Below are positions 41,996 through 62,724 of a DNA stretch of 64,000 bases, one piece after another (the first letter of the stretch is position 1; each line of letters opens with the position of its first letter). The position numbers and the translations under genes were made by a program. The notes under the pieces are model-generated. The model searched no databases and was not told where the DNA came from. It was given only the letters and a program-made list of their open reading frames with translations. This stretch comes from Artemia franciscana (lineage: Eukaryota; Arthropoda; Branchiopoda; Anostraca; Artemiidae), in NCBI RefSeq assembly GCF_032884065.1, contig NC_088873.1, positions 32,088,227 to 32,152,226 on the forward strand. Reading direction: 5' to 3'.

Positions 41996-42885
41996 AATTT
42001 TGTATCAAAAGGTTAAGAAAAACAATAAGACAGTCACGGTCTAGAAATAATAGTGTAACCGGTTTAAACAGAGTCTGGAGAATTACCAATAGTTTGAGTA
42101 GCGCGGAGGCATCAAACTCTGCCGGTTAATAAATATATAAGAAGTGCTAGAAATAACCCGTACCTAATACTTGAGATAAAGTTAACACAGCACAAGAGTT
42201 ATAAAAGAGCAAAGATTTTATTTTTCAAAGAAGTTTGGTTTTTGGTTTTTAATATTCTCGTTTAAAAAGATAATCAAGAAAATCAAAAAGTTTTATAACT
42301 TGTAATATGAGTACAATCTTGCATAGTCTTCGTACTGAAATAAGTTTAAGATATTAAAATAAACTAACTACTAACTAATATGTGAGCGAACAAAATGTTC
42401 CAAGGTATTTAAATTATATCAGCGAGACTCATGTCGCGCTTTGGAAACTAGTAAATTAACATTATGAGATTGAGAAGGAACAAATTATTCTACTCACATC
42501 TAAGCAAAGCTACCCACACTCGCCAAAGTACCAACACCAACTAACTCCTTCCAAAATCCTCTTGTCCTTCTATACAACCCCTGTTTACAATTCGCACTTG
42601 TTATTTAGCAAGAATCAATTCGTACAAACAAACATTTCCAAGGCTATACCAAGAAGAGATTAATCCCTGGTAAGCAACCCATAAACCTAATAACAAGATT
42701 CTTACAATAGATGGGAAAGAAAATAACCGTCTGATTTACAGCGGAAAGGCATTCTGATCTAAACTTTTTGAGGTCTAAAATACGATTTTCGATTAATGAG
42801 CAGTTCAAGGAGATTTTCAAAATAATAGGTATAGTCTTTCATAATAGTAAATGGAATCAAGATTCTTGAATGAAATATACCCTCT
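41996..42885. other. No recognisable feature
   Basis: AT-rich sequence between the flanking repeat and the LINE. No ORF, RNA gene or repeat unit that I can support. Confidence 0.3.
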
Positions 42886-44533
42886 GTGTATTATTCTCGG
42901 ATCTTATCTTTGTCTAGGACCCTATGTTTGTCTTCGGACCCCGTTTTTGTCTCTGTTCTGAATCTTAGGCATATAGATAGTATTATGGTTTGTGTTGGTA
43001 GCCTAAAAGGTGCAGGAAAGAGTATCAGTAATGACCTACCATCTGAACTTGCAAAGCCTTGTGCCTCGGGCTTTTTACAAAGCCCGAAAAATTCGTGCCT
43101 TTGCCTTATGAATTTGCTGTCATTAGGATGTCTACATTGCCCGTGTTCACTCGACTACAGCGTGGCTTCTATTCATCACCTATATTGGTAAATAGTAATG
43201 TATGAAATCGAGTTTTCATCGAAGACTGACGCTAATCTCACGAAAAGAAAATTAGGTGAATATGATAGTCCTAGAGTAAATTTTAATGAAATTTTGAATA
43301 ACCCGATAGGCAGGACACCGAATATGAATTTTGACGAAAATTTAGATAATATTATTGATAGTTATTTTTGGAGGAGTTTGTGTTAGCGGATGTTGGAGCT
43401 CGGTGGGAGGATGTCCTCCGGGTTGTGCAATCGAATGCTCAAGGGCTGAATTCTTCCCTGGATGATATTCAGCTTATATATAGGAATCTTCGCCCTGGAA
43501 TTATTGGCTTATGTGACATTTTTTAAATGAAAAGAACCAGCTGCTTATGGATATACTTGGATATAACTCAATTTTTCTAAATAGAAAGATAGCAAAAAAG
43601 GGGGGGCTAGGATTTTGAATCTCTGTTCATAGAATCGGCTACAGGCTCCAAAGAAAAGATAATAACTTGTGAAATATATAGATCTCCAAGCGGATCAACG
43701 AAACAATTTATGGAAATATTAGAGAATGTTCGAGGGAAAGTATTGTCTGAAAAGGAAGAAATTATTTAAATGGGTGATTTTAACGTTGACATGATGGATA
43801 TGTCATCAAGTCAGGCTTGTGATATACTTGACATGATGGATATGTCATCAAGTCAGGCTTGTGATATACTGGCACCAGTAATCTCGTCCGGGTTAACTCC
43901 CTGGACAAATATCCCTACACGAATTTCGAACGAATCTGCAACCTTAATTGACAATGTGGTCTCATCTATACATTCGGTAAGAAATGAAGTGCAACTATCA
44001 GATACATCGGATCATTTTCCAGTAGGCGTTTTGCTTCCACTCCCCCGGCTTGCCCGCCGAACAGCCCCCGATAATAAGCCAAAATTCCGATATGCTCCAG
44101 CAAACATCGAAAAGCTGAAAGATGATCTATTCACTACGTCATGGGAGTTTACAATACCTGAAAGGGTGAGCTTAGAAAACTATAATGTGATATTTGATTT
44201 TTTTTATATGAAACAGTGAAGGAGAAATTTATTCACCATTGCCGAAGACCCCAACCAAGTCTTTCTAAGAGATCAACACCCGTAGCCCCATGGACCACAG
44301 CTGGAATACTGAAGTCAACAAAGAGGAAACAGAACTTTTGGAAAGAGTATAGGAATAGACCAAGTGATTCTAAATTAGAGGCTTTTAAACTACACCGGAA
44401 GATGCTTAAAACTCTGATTGGAAAAGCTAAAATTACACGTTTTTCCCGAAGGTTTGCGGATTGCGGCAAAAGTATTAAGGAAACTTGGGATGTAATTAAG
44501 GAAGTTACGCAACCATCGGCAAGTCCTCGATAG
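42886..44533 (+). pseudogene. CR1/Jockey-like LINE, 5' part and endonuclease
   Basis: After a short upstream frame of unknown function (42886-43386), the apurinic-type endonuclease begins at about 43417 with VVQSNAQGLNSSLDDIQLI. It is broken by stops around 43526-43770. It resumes with MGDFNVD (43770, the GDFN catalytic motif) and later SDTSDHFPV (the SDH motif). It then continues into the linker before RT (44216-44533, KSTKRKQNFWKEY, then NRPSDSKLEAF), which is again frame-shifted. A 42-bp in-frame tandem duplication (43788-43829 and 43830-43871) repeats the 14 residues DMMDMSSSQACDIL right after GDFNV. Dead copy with several lesions. Confidence 0.8.
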
Positions 44534-44726
44534 CTCCCTAAATCACTTAATGTTCAGAATCAGCTTTTCTTTTGGATTTTTCAGCTTTTCTGAGGTAGGG
44601 AAAACAACGGTGCTAGGTGTGGTTCCTTCTTCAAGTTCTAGATCTTGGAAGTAATTCCTCGGTCCTTCCTGTGCAGGAACTGCATAGGGAATTACTGAGC
44701 AGGAACTGATAATAATAATTTCTTCA

Positions 44727-46257
44727 TTGAAAAATTCTTCATCCGGATTCGACCAAATTCCTGCCAAATTGGTTACACAAATTCTTCCTTCAATTATTAC
44801 ACCACTGTGCCGATTGGTTAACCAGTCATTCAAGCTTGAAATATTCCCTCAGCGCATGAAGTTGGCACGAGTGATAGCACTATTGAAAGAAGCTGACCGG
44901 GAGGACCCTGGAAACTATAGGCCTATATCTCTTCTGTCTGTTTTTTCTAAAACATTTGAAAAGGCTATGCTGAAGCGTCTGCTGAGTTTCCTGGACGCGA
45001 AGAAGTTTTTTCATCTGCACCAGTTTGGTTTTCGGGAGAACTGCTCAACAGAACACAGATGTAATATGTTTCTTCACTTTGTACGACAGTCTTTAGACTT
45101 CGGCCTTATCCCTGCGGCAATAATCCTTGATATGAAGAAAGCTTTTGACAGCCTTACACACCAGATCCTTTTTGGTATGTTGTCGCATCAAGATGTTCGT
45201 GAAGGCGCTCTGTCCTGGTTTTCTTCATTCCTAACTGGTCGATTCATTGTAGTTGAAGCTTCTGATGAGCATGTTTCAGTTGAATATGGAGTGCCACAAG
45301 GCTCAGTTCTGGGGCTCTTCCTTTTCCTCATATATGCCAACGAGACCTCTATCGACTATTTAGCAGCCCAGGATCTAATTTCTGTTGTCAATTGAGCCTG
45401 AAAGGAGATGCTGTGGTTGGAGCAATGGATACGTCCGGTCAACATGAAGAACTATTTGCATTCGCCGACGACAGAACTCTGGGGACTGCAGCACCTGATG
45501 AATTATCCCTTAATTTCAAGCCACAATTGATGACAGAAAACATATATCATTGGTTTGATGCAAATTTATTAGCTTTGAATGTAAGAAAATCGTTTCTTCT
45601 TATATTCTCCTGCATAGGCAAAAGTGCCATGAGTGGCAGAGCTTCAAACATATAAGGGGTCCATATCCCACCCAGTTGACTGGATTGTTCGATTACTCGG
45701 GGTACTTCTGGATAAAAACCTATCTTTCAAGTGGCATATTTAGCCAATGAGGTTAAAAGTTTCTCGAGGCCTTGGAATTATTTGGAAGCTGAAGTGAGTC
45801 TTTCCTTTCTCTATCCTTCGACTATTATAATTCTCTCCTATTTACTCTTATTTATGTTACTGCTCGTCAGTGTGGATGTCTACATGTCCATCTTAACTTA
45901 CACCTTTACATAATCTCCAACTGAAATCAACAGAAGTCCTGGTGTCTACCAACCATATTTTTGTTGAGCTTCTGAAGATTAAAGATATTCATACATTACA
46001 CTCTCTTTCATTGCATTTCAATATTTTCATGGAGACCTTCCATCAAGTTTTTTCGGGCTTCTTGAGACTGTTAGAAATGTCAGTCCTTATGAAACTAGGA
46101 ACCAGCATGATGTGCTAGTGCCATCCACCCCTGCGGAGTGCTCAGACTTTGGTCTGATAGTTGCTGTCGGACGTGCCTTGAGTTCCATTCCTGTTGGGAT
46201 TCGACGGTCCTGTACCATAGGCTCCTTCAAGAAACAGTTAAAGAATTTTTTTGATTA
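44727..46257 (+). pseudogene. CR1/Jockey-like LINE, reverse transcriptase
   Basis: 44727-45395 covers RT motifs in order: SSGFDQIPAKLV, NYRPISLLSVFSKTFEK, HQFGFRENCSTEH, motif A AAIILDMKKAFDSL, motif B EYGVPQGSVLG. The frame then breaks, and motif C FAFADD appears in the next frame (45392-45655). The C-terminal part (about 45950-46257, several stops) ends HGDLPSSFFGLLETVRNVSP, YETRNQHDVLVPST and RSCTIGSFKKQLKNFFD, closing at the stop near 46257. The element is plainly retrotransposon ORF2 but cannot make a whole protein. The sequence between 44534 and 44726 has no good frame and includes unrelated or scrambled sequence. Confidence 0.88.
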
Positions 46258-46625
46258 AAAAAAATAATAAATTAAATTATAATTTTGATCAGTTATTTAT
46301 TGTTCAACTATTTAGATTTGATTTATTTAATTAATTATTTAGATTGAATTCAATTACTTAGATTTGGGTGGTGTGAGTGTTGGATCCTCGATGTATATAT
46401 TTTTTGTTATTTTTTTTTTAAGTAAGTGGCGCGGAGACCAGTTGTGCTCGGGTGAGGATTGGTGAGTAGAATCTAAATATATTTAAAGTGTGAATGTATT
46501 TAATAGCTATTTATATTTTGTTTTGTTGTTTTTTCCCTAATAACTGGCCACTGAGCCCTTTGGAATATTTTTGTTTATGAATGGATGATATAAAAGGAAT
46601 ATCGATAATAAAAGGAACTTGAACT
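46258..46625 (+). mobile_element. LINE 3' UTR
   Basis: Non-coding tail after the ORF2 stop: T/A-rich, with GGCCACTGAGCCCTTTGG (46548) and a final ATAAAAGGAACTTGAAC. The same end is seen at 8430-8605 and inverted at 62725-62960. This supports one LINE family with three copies in the window. Confidence 0.65.
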
Positions 46626-46835
46626 AAATAATTTAATTTTAAGCTTAGATGATTTGAATAAACAAAAAATGATTTAATCTTGTAATAAATAAATATTAAC
46701 TATTAATTTCTTCAAATTAATAATTGGGTATTATAATTAAAAACTATTTAATATTCTTAAGTTCAAAGCATAGTTTTAATAGAGAATTGAGAGGAAGTAA
46801 AAATTGCAAAATCTTTAAACGATTAATAGAATTTA
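46626..46835. repeat. Repeat flanking the LINE, right copy
   Basis: Diverged direct copy of 41786-41995: AATTTAATTTTAAGCTTAG..., then CTATTTAATATTCTTAAGTT and GAAGTAAAAATTGCAAA. It ends at the polyubiquitin pseudogene. Confidence 0.55.
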
Positions 46836-46849
46836 AAAATGAAATTTTT

Positions 46850-49284
<2,435 letters not shown>

Positions 49285-49882
49285 TAAAACATATAATTGT
49301 CTATGGGAAAAATAATCTGTATTCAGATCTATACCTCATTATTCTAATGATTGCCCTTGAGCTTTGTTGATGGTGATTGCTAATCGAACATTCCCTGTGT
49401 CCCCGTTGTCATTTATATATCCCCCTGTGCCCCCCGGCGTCCCTGTTGTTGTTGTTTCCCTGTGTCCCCGTGTCCCAGTTTGTAATTTATCTTTGAGTGT
49501 CCCAGTCGTCATTTATATTCCCTGTGTCCTGGTGTCCCGGTCGTAATTTTTGTCCCGGTCGTCATTTGTGTTCCGGTGTCCCGGTCTGTAATTTCTCTTT
49601 GAGTGTCCTGGTCGTCATTTATATCCCCTGTGTCCCGGTCGTCATTTGTGTCCCGGTGCTTTGTTGATGGTGATTGCTAATCGAACATTCCTTGTGTCCC
49701 GGTCGCTTTCTCTTTGAGTGTCCCGGTCGTCATTTATATTCCCTATGTCCCGGTCGTCATTTGCGTTCCGAATTCCCAGTCTGTAATTTCGTCAGTCGAC
49801 AAACATGACGTCAGTCGACACACAAACATGACGCCACTCGACACACAGACACACAGACAACTTATTTATATATATATATAGA
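49285..49882 (-). mobile_element. Helitron fragment, minus strand
   Basis: Plus reading: part of the helicase tail (49285-49385), minisatellite (49390-49790), TGACGTCA/GTCGACACAC 5' region and the 5' terminus (ACAACTTATTTATATATA, GA at 49881-49882). No 3' block; the left side is fused to the Rep remnant. Confidence 0.75.
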
Positions 49883-50975
49883 TAGATATATATATATTTA
49901 ACTACGTTAAACTTGCGAATATACAACATTCTTTGCTGTCCTACTGTCTGTCCATATAAATAGATTGTCAGGTTTACCAACTCTTGAACATGCAACATAA
50001 TAATTATCCATGGAAAACAATCCGTATTCATATCTATACCGCATTTTTCTAACGATTGCCCTTGAGCTTTATTGATGGTGATTGCTAATCGAACATTCCC
50101 TGTGTCCCCGTCGTCATTTATATATCCCCCTGTGCCCCCGGCGTCCCCGTTGTAGTTGTGTCCCTGTGTCCAGGTCGTCTTTTATATTCTGTCATTTGTG
50201 TCCCGGTTGACACAAATGATGTGGTCGACAGGTGGACTGTGGTCGTCATTTGTGTCCCGGTATCCCAGTCTGTAATTTCTCTTTGAGTGTCCCGGTTGTC
50301 ATTTCTGACAAACTGTATATAGATACAGTTTCATTTCAGTTTTTTTTTCTTTTTTAGTTTTTTCTTTTCTTAGTTTTTTTCTTTTTTAGTTTCTCTTTTT
50401 TAAGTTTCTTCTTTTTATTGATTTGTTTTCTTCAATTTGTCAATGTTCATTCTAACATTGACACTTGGAAAAATCTTTAGGTGCCAAGCAAACTAAAGCT
50501 CCAACAATTTATAATAAACCTCAAAATTTTGGGTATCTGTTTTAAGTTTTCGAATTACCTTAATCTTTTGTCAAAATATATTGAAATATTTGTACAATTC
50601 CCAGTTTTTTTAGTTTTTCTTTTTTTAAGTTTTTTAGCTTTTTTTTGTTTTTTTTTCTTTTTAGTTTTTTACCTTTTTATTTTTTATTTTTTTACATTTT
50701 TTCTTTTAAGTTTTTTCTTTTTTAAATTTTTTTTCTTTTTTAGTTTTTTTTATTTTTTTCTTTTTAGTTTTTTTTTAGCTTTTTACCATTTTTCTTTTTT
50801 CAGTTTTCTTTTTCTTCTTTATTTTTCAGACGTCATATGCAAACCCTTAATACAAAAATACATACAAATTATTTTTATGTATAGATAAGATATAATCTGG
50901 CGTAACAGACATAGTGTAACAGACATAAAAGACAGACAACCTATTTTTATATATATAGATTTTTATATATATATA
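49883..50975 (-). mobile_element. Helitron fragment, second subfamily, minus strand
   Basis: Plus reading: (TA)n remnant, helicase tail (49897-50092), minisatellite (50095-50310), T-rich tract, then the subfamily-specific block 50440-50605 (TTCATTCTAACATTGACACT to ATTCCCAGT). A second T-rich tract and a doubled 5' end (50880-50975, GATATAATCTGGCGTAACAG between the two starts) follow. No CTAG end. Confidence 0.72.
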
Positions 50976-51559
50976 GATACATTTTCTTCTTTAGTTTTTT
51001 TTTCTTTTTTAGTTTTTCCCTTTTTTTAGTTTCTTCTTTTTATTGATTTGTTCTTTTCAATTTGTCAATGTTCATTCTAACATTGACACTTGGAAAAATC
51101 TTTACGCGACAAGCATAATAAAGCTCCAACAATTTATATTAAACCTCAAATTTGGGGTATCTGTTTTAAGGTTTTCGAATTACTTTAATCTATTGTCAAA
51201 ATATATTGAAATATTTGTGCAATTCCCAGTTTTTTTAGTTTTTTCTTTTTTTTTTTAGTTTTTTAGCTATTTTTAGTTTTTTTTTAGTTTTTTATCTTTT
51301 TATTTTTTTACGTTTTTTCTTTTTAGGTTTTTTCTTTTTTTAATTTTTTAATTTTTAATTTTTTATAGTTTTTTCTTTTTAGTTTTTTTAAGTTTTTTAC
51401 CATTTTTCTTTTTTCGAATTACTTTAATCTATTGTCAAAATATTTCGAAATATTTATGCAATTTCCAGTTTTTACATTCTAGTTTGTTTTCTTTTATATA
51501 TATAGAAGATATAATCTGGCGTAACGGACAGACAACTTATTTTTATATATATAGATAGA
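50976..51559 (-). mobile_element. Helitron fragment, second subfamily, tandem copy
   Basis: Repeats the subfamily block of the preceding element (51065-51235 matches 50440-50605; a further partial copy at 51416-51480). It again ends in a doubled 5' terminus (GATATAATCTGGCGTAACGG, then ACAACTTATTTTTATATATA). It abuts the CTAG of the next element at 51560 with no intervening host DNA. Confidence 0.72.
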
Positions 51560-56323
<4,764 letters not shown>

Positions 56324-56425
56324 TATATATATATATACAGCTAGTATATATATATATATATATATATATACTAGCTGTTGGGGTGGCGCTTCGCGCCACC
56401 CCAACACCTAGTTGGTATACAGCTA

Positions 56426-56456
<31 letters not shown>
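56324..56456. repeat. Pile-up of solo Helitron 3' ends in TA repeats
   Basis: Between two full elements lie three further CTAG ends: 56341-56344 (preceded only by ACAG), 56371-56374 (minus orientation, followed by a whole hairpin 2 and ACACCTAGTTGG) and 56423-56426 (plus, preceded by TATACAG). They are separated by short TA arrays. With the ends at 56320 and 56457 this makes five termini in 141 bp. Confidence 0.85.
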
Positions 56457-57899
<1,443 letters not shown>

Positions 57900-57971
57900 T
57901 AGATATAATTCTAAAATTGTCAGGTAATTTTCTATTTTGAAATAAAAACTAAAAATTATTGCTCAGACAAC

Positions 57972-58719
57972 ATAAATATTTTTGATATTTACATAATAGC
58001 TTTAGTGGTTCTGGACTGAAAACTAAATATGCTGATCAAATTGGGAATTGCAATCTTTTAGGTTGAAAAGGCAGATCCATTGGAATCATGAGAATGCGTG
58101 GAATAAGAAAAGCCTCACCCTCAAAAGGCCCTGTCAAGATTGTTGCCTCTATTACGTTATAACAGACATAACACGTCATTTGTGTCCCGGTCTGTAGTTT
58201 CGTTAGTCGACAAACATGACGTCAGACGACAAACAACTTCATGACGACATACAGCTCAATCCTTATAATGACGTCAGTCGACAAACATGACGTCAGTCGA
58301 CACACAAACATGACGTCAGTCGACAGACAGACAAACAACTTATTTTTATATATAAATATTTTTGATATTTACATAATAGCTTTAGTGGTTCTGGACTGAA
58401 AACTAAATATGCTAATCAAATTGGGAATTGCAATCTTTTAGGTTGAAAAGGCAGATCCATTGGAATCATGAGAATGCGTGGAATAAGAAAAGCCTCACCC
58501 TCAAAAGGCCCTGTCAAGATTGTTGCCTCTATTACGTTATAACAGACATAACACGTCATTTGTGTCCCGGTCTGTAGTTTCGTTAGTCGACAAACATGAC
58601 GTCAGACGACAAACAACTTCATGACGACATACAGCTCAATCCTTATAATGACGTCAGTCGACAAACATGACGTCAGTCGACACACAAACATGACGTCAGT
58701 CGACAGACAGACAAACAAC

Positions 58720-58731
<12 letters not shown>
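57972..58731 (-). repeat. 380-bp direct tandem duplication of Helitron piece
   Basis: Copy 1 is 57972-58351 and copy 2 starts at 58352; the two are almost identical. Each unit carries, on the minus strand, a Helitron 5' end and several TGACGTCAGTCGAC motifs. A stretch of helicase follows (GCAATCTTTTAGGTTGAAAA region, corresponding to [10 protein letters not shown]...LPFQ.KRLQFPI). The units are therefore deletion derivatives that join the 5' end directly to the helicase. Confidence 0.88.

Positions 58732-58793
<62 letters not shown>
58725..58793. repeat. (TA)n microsatellite
   Basis: TA array between the 5' end of the duplicated Helitron piece and a helicase remnant. Confidence 0.95.
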
Positions 58794-58795
<2 letters not shown>

Positions 58796-58796
<1 letters not shown>

Positions 58797-59414
58797 TAAA
58801 TGGCTAAGTGAAAGAGCGATTCTTGCACCCAAAAATATAGACGTCCGCGAAATCAACAATATTGTTTTGACCAGGATTCGAGACCAGGCAGTCCTTTACA
58901 AGTCAGTCGACACAGTTTTGGAACCAAATGAGGCGGTTAATTATCCATCTGAATTTTTAAATTTCGTGGATCTTTCAGGGTTTCCAACACACGTGCTACA
59001 ACTAAAAATAGGCGCACCAATAATACTGTTAAGAAATATCAACCCACCAAAGCTTTGCAATGGCACGCAACTTGCCGTAAAAAAATAATGGAAAACGTAA
59101 TAGAGGCCACAATCTTGACAGGGCCTTTTGAGGGCGAGGCTGTTCTTATTCCTCGCATTCCCATGATTCCAACAGATCTGCCTTTTCAATTTAAAAGACT
59201 GCAATTCCCAATTCGATTGGCATTTGCAATCACCATCAACAAAGCTCAAGGTCAATCATTAGAAAAATGTGGTATAGATCTTAATACTGATTGTTTTTCC
59301 CATGGATAATTGTACGTTGCATGTTCGAGGGTCGGTAAACCTGACAATCTATTTATATGCAGTGACAATTGGACAGCGAAGAATGTTGTATATTCGCAAG
59401 TTTTACGCAGTTAA
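58796..59414 (+). pseudogene. Helitron helicase C-terminal third
   Basis: Reads KWLSERAILAPKNIDVREIN, then IVLTRIRDQAVLYKSVDTVL and [14 protein letters not shown]. After a one-base frameshift at the A7 tract near 59081-59087 it continues [40 protein letters not shown] and [20 protein letters not shown], the last being the conserved helicase motif. A TAA at about 59306 replaces the residue after FSHG. The natural end follows ([15 protein letters not shown] ... stop near 59414). This copy keeps Cys (TGT) where the short tails elsewhere have TGA. Confidence 0.85.
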
Positions 59415-59425
59415 TTTGTATTGTA

Positions 59426-59716
59426 TCTATCTATCTATCTATCTATATAAGAACGAGTTGTGTGTATGCATGTTTGTTTGTTTGTAAAAAGAGCGTTTGC
59501 ATATGACGTCATTATAAGTACATAATGCTTTGTATATGCACAGACAATGGGAAAGCCAAGAATGTTGTATATTCGCATGTTTTACGTAGTTCAAAACACA
59601 TATATAAATCTATCTATATTCATAGGTGGTACACAGGGACACAACTACAATGGCGCGTAACGACTTACGCGCGCGGGGGTGGCTTGAGGGGCGCAAAGCG
59701 CCACCCCAACAGCTAG
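59426..59716 (+). mobile_element. Minimal 291-bp Helitron
   Basis: TC start at 59426 (TATCTATCTATC...ATATAAGAACGAGTTG), CTAG end at 59713-59716, flanked by A on the left and T on the right. It contains a GCATATGACGTCAT motif and only the last ~25 helicase codons (GCACAGACAATGGGAAAGCC to the stop). The 3' block has one hybrid hairpin (GGGGCGCAAAGCGCC, loop AAA). Smallest element in the window with both ends. The alternative is that its 3' block belongs to the adjacent helicase remnant and its 5' end is a separate insertion. Confidence 0.7.
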
Positions 59717-60170
59717 TAATAATAATAATTTATTCCAGAAGAAAACCATGGGCCATATTAATTTAGATAACAAACAACAAATTAATACTATTTAAAGAAA
59801 AGGCTCCCGATGTGCCGCTGCAATCCTTACAAATCTTGCTATCCTTTTAATACTCAGGAAATTTGTCTCTTTCATTCTATCTACCATCCATATCTCATTC
59901 AATTTTTCTTTACCATACATCTCTCGCCTCCATTCATTCAATTCGACACATTCAAACAAAAAATGAATCAAACTTTCATCCTGAGATCCACACATAGGAC
60001 AAGCAATAGATTCTACTTCCTCCCCTTTTCTCCTTTGATACTTTCCTTTCTCACCAATCAAAAATCCATTTTCCCTCCAATCTAAATATGCCTTCAAATC
60101 CTCTCTACTTAACCCAACCTTCCAAAATACCTCCTCTCCCCAACTACCCTATATCTGTCTATGAAATTTT
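59717..60170 (-). pseudogene. LINE ORF2 C-terminus (second LINE family)
   Basis: The minus-strand frame 59792-60097 encodes KAYLDWRENGFLIGEKGKYQ and a Cys/His knuckle CPMCGSQDESLIHFLFEC, which is typical of the end of R1/I/Jockey-type LINE ORF2 proteins. It ends 75 bp before a (TTA)n-type 3' tail (plus TAATAATAATAAT, 59717-59731) at the CTAG boundary of the Helitron. The family is distinct from the CR1-like elements at 43 and 63 kb. 5'-truncated near 60170. Confidence 0.7.
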
Positions 60171-60224
60171 AACGACCCTGAACGATCCAGGTCCTCTATA
60201 ACCATAACGCCCTTTCCTGAATTA

Positions 60225-62031
<1,807 letters not shown>

Positions 62032-62068
62032 CTAAGTGAACAGAAGAACATATAATACTGAATTGAAA

Positions 62069-62080
62069 AATATATATACC
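62069..62080 (-). promoter_or_regulatory. TATA-like box of polyubiquitin
   Basis: On the minus strand GGTATATATATTTTTC lies about 50 bp upstream of the ATG, a suitable distance for a short 5' UTR. No heat-shock element is clear. TA repeats are common in this window, so the call is tentative. Confidence 0.4.
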
Positions 62081-62724
62081 TCTATTTCGGCAAAGAAAAC
62101 TTTATTGTACAACAGAATTTTCTTATAAAAACATAATATTTTCAAAATAAACCAGAAGGGAATATTTATGCAATTATCTTTTCTTCAAAAATATTCTAAA
62201 TACATAGATTTTCTTACGCAATTCCATTTCGCAGGCAAAATACCGGTTTTTTCATGACGTTGCATTCCAAATTTAGATTGGCTTTGATTTTTTATTTCAA
62301 TTGTACACAAACTATGTCTTCATGTATCAGGCGATATGACTCAAGCATTTTATGAAAAGTTGCTTCTCTGGCTTATGATGTCATACTTTAGCAACTTCGT
62401 TGTTCCTACATTAGATACAATTTGCATAAAAGATACAATTTTTGTCAAAGTGTACAGCCATCACTGACAAATTGGCAAGTGAAACTACTCCTTTGGTCGA
62501 ATTCCTCGTTCAGAAAAATCACTTCTTTGCCCCTACACATAAACTGTCGTATTTCATTTCTAGTCTAAATAACTTAGTTGTCTTAAAATTAATTTCTAAA
62601 CTCTTCTTGTCCACAAACAGAACGGACTATCAATAATAAAAGGCCATAAGGCTTCAAGGTATTATTTATTATAGTTTTCCCAAGAGTCATTTCTTATGGA
62701 AGGTGTCGTCATAAAGTTAATTCA
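62081..62724. other. Upstream flank of polyubiquitin; no gene seen
   Basis: AT-rich, low-copy, short ORFs only. It may hold regulatory sequence for the polyubiquitin gene, but nothing specific can be named. Confidence 0.35.
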
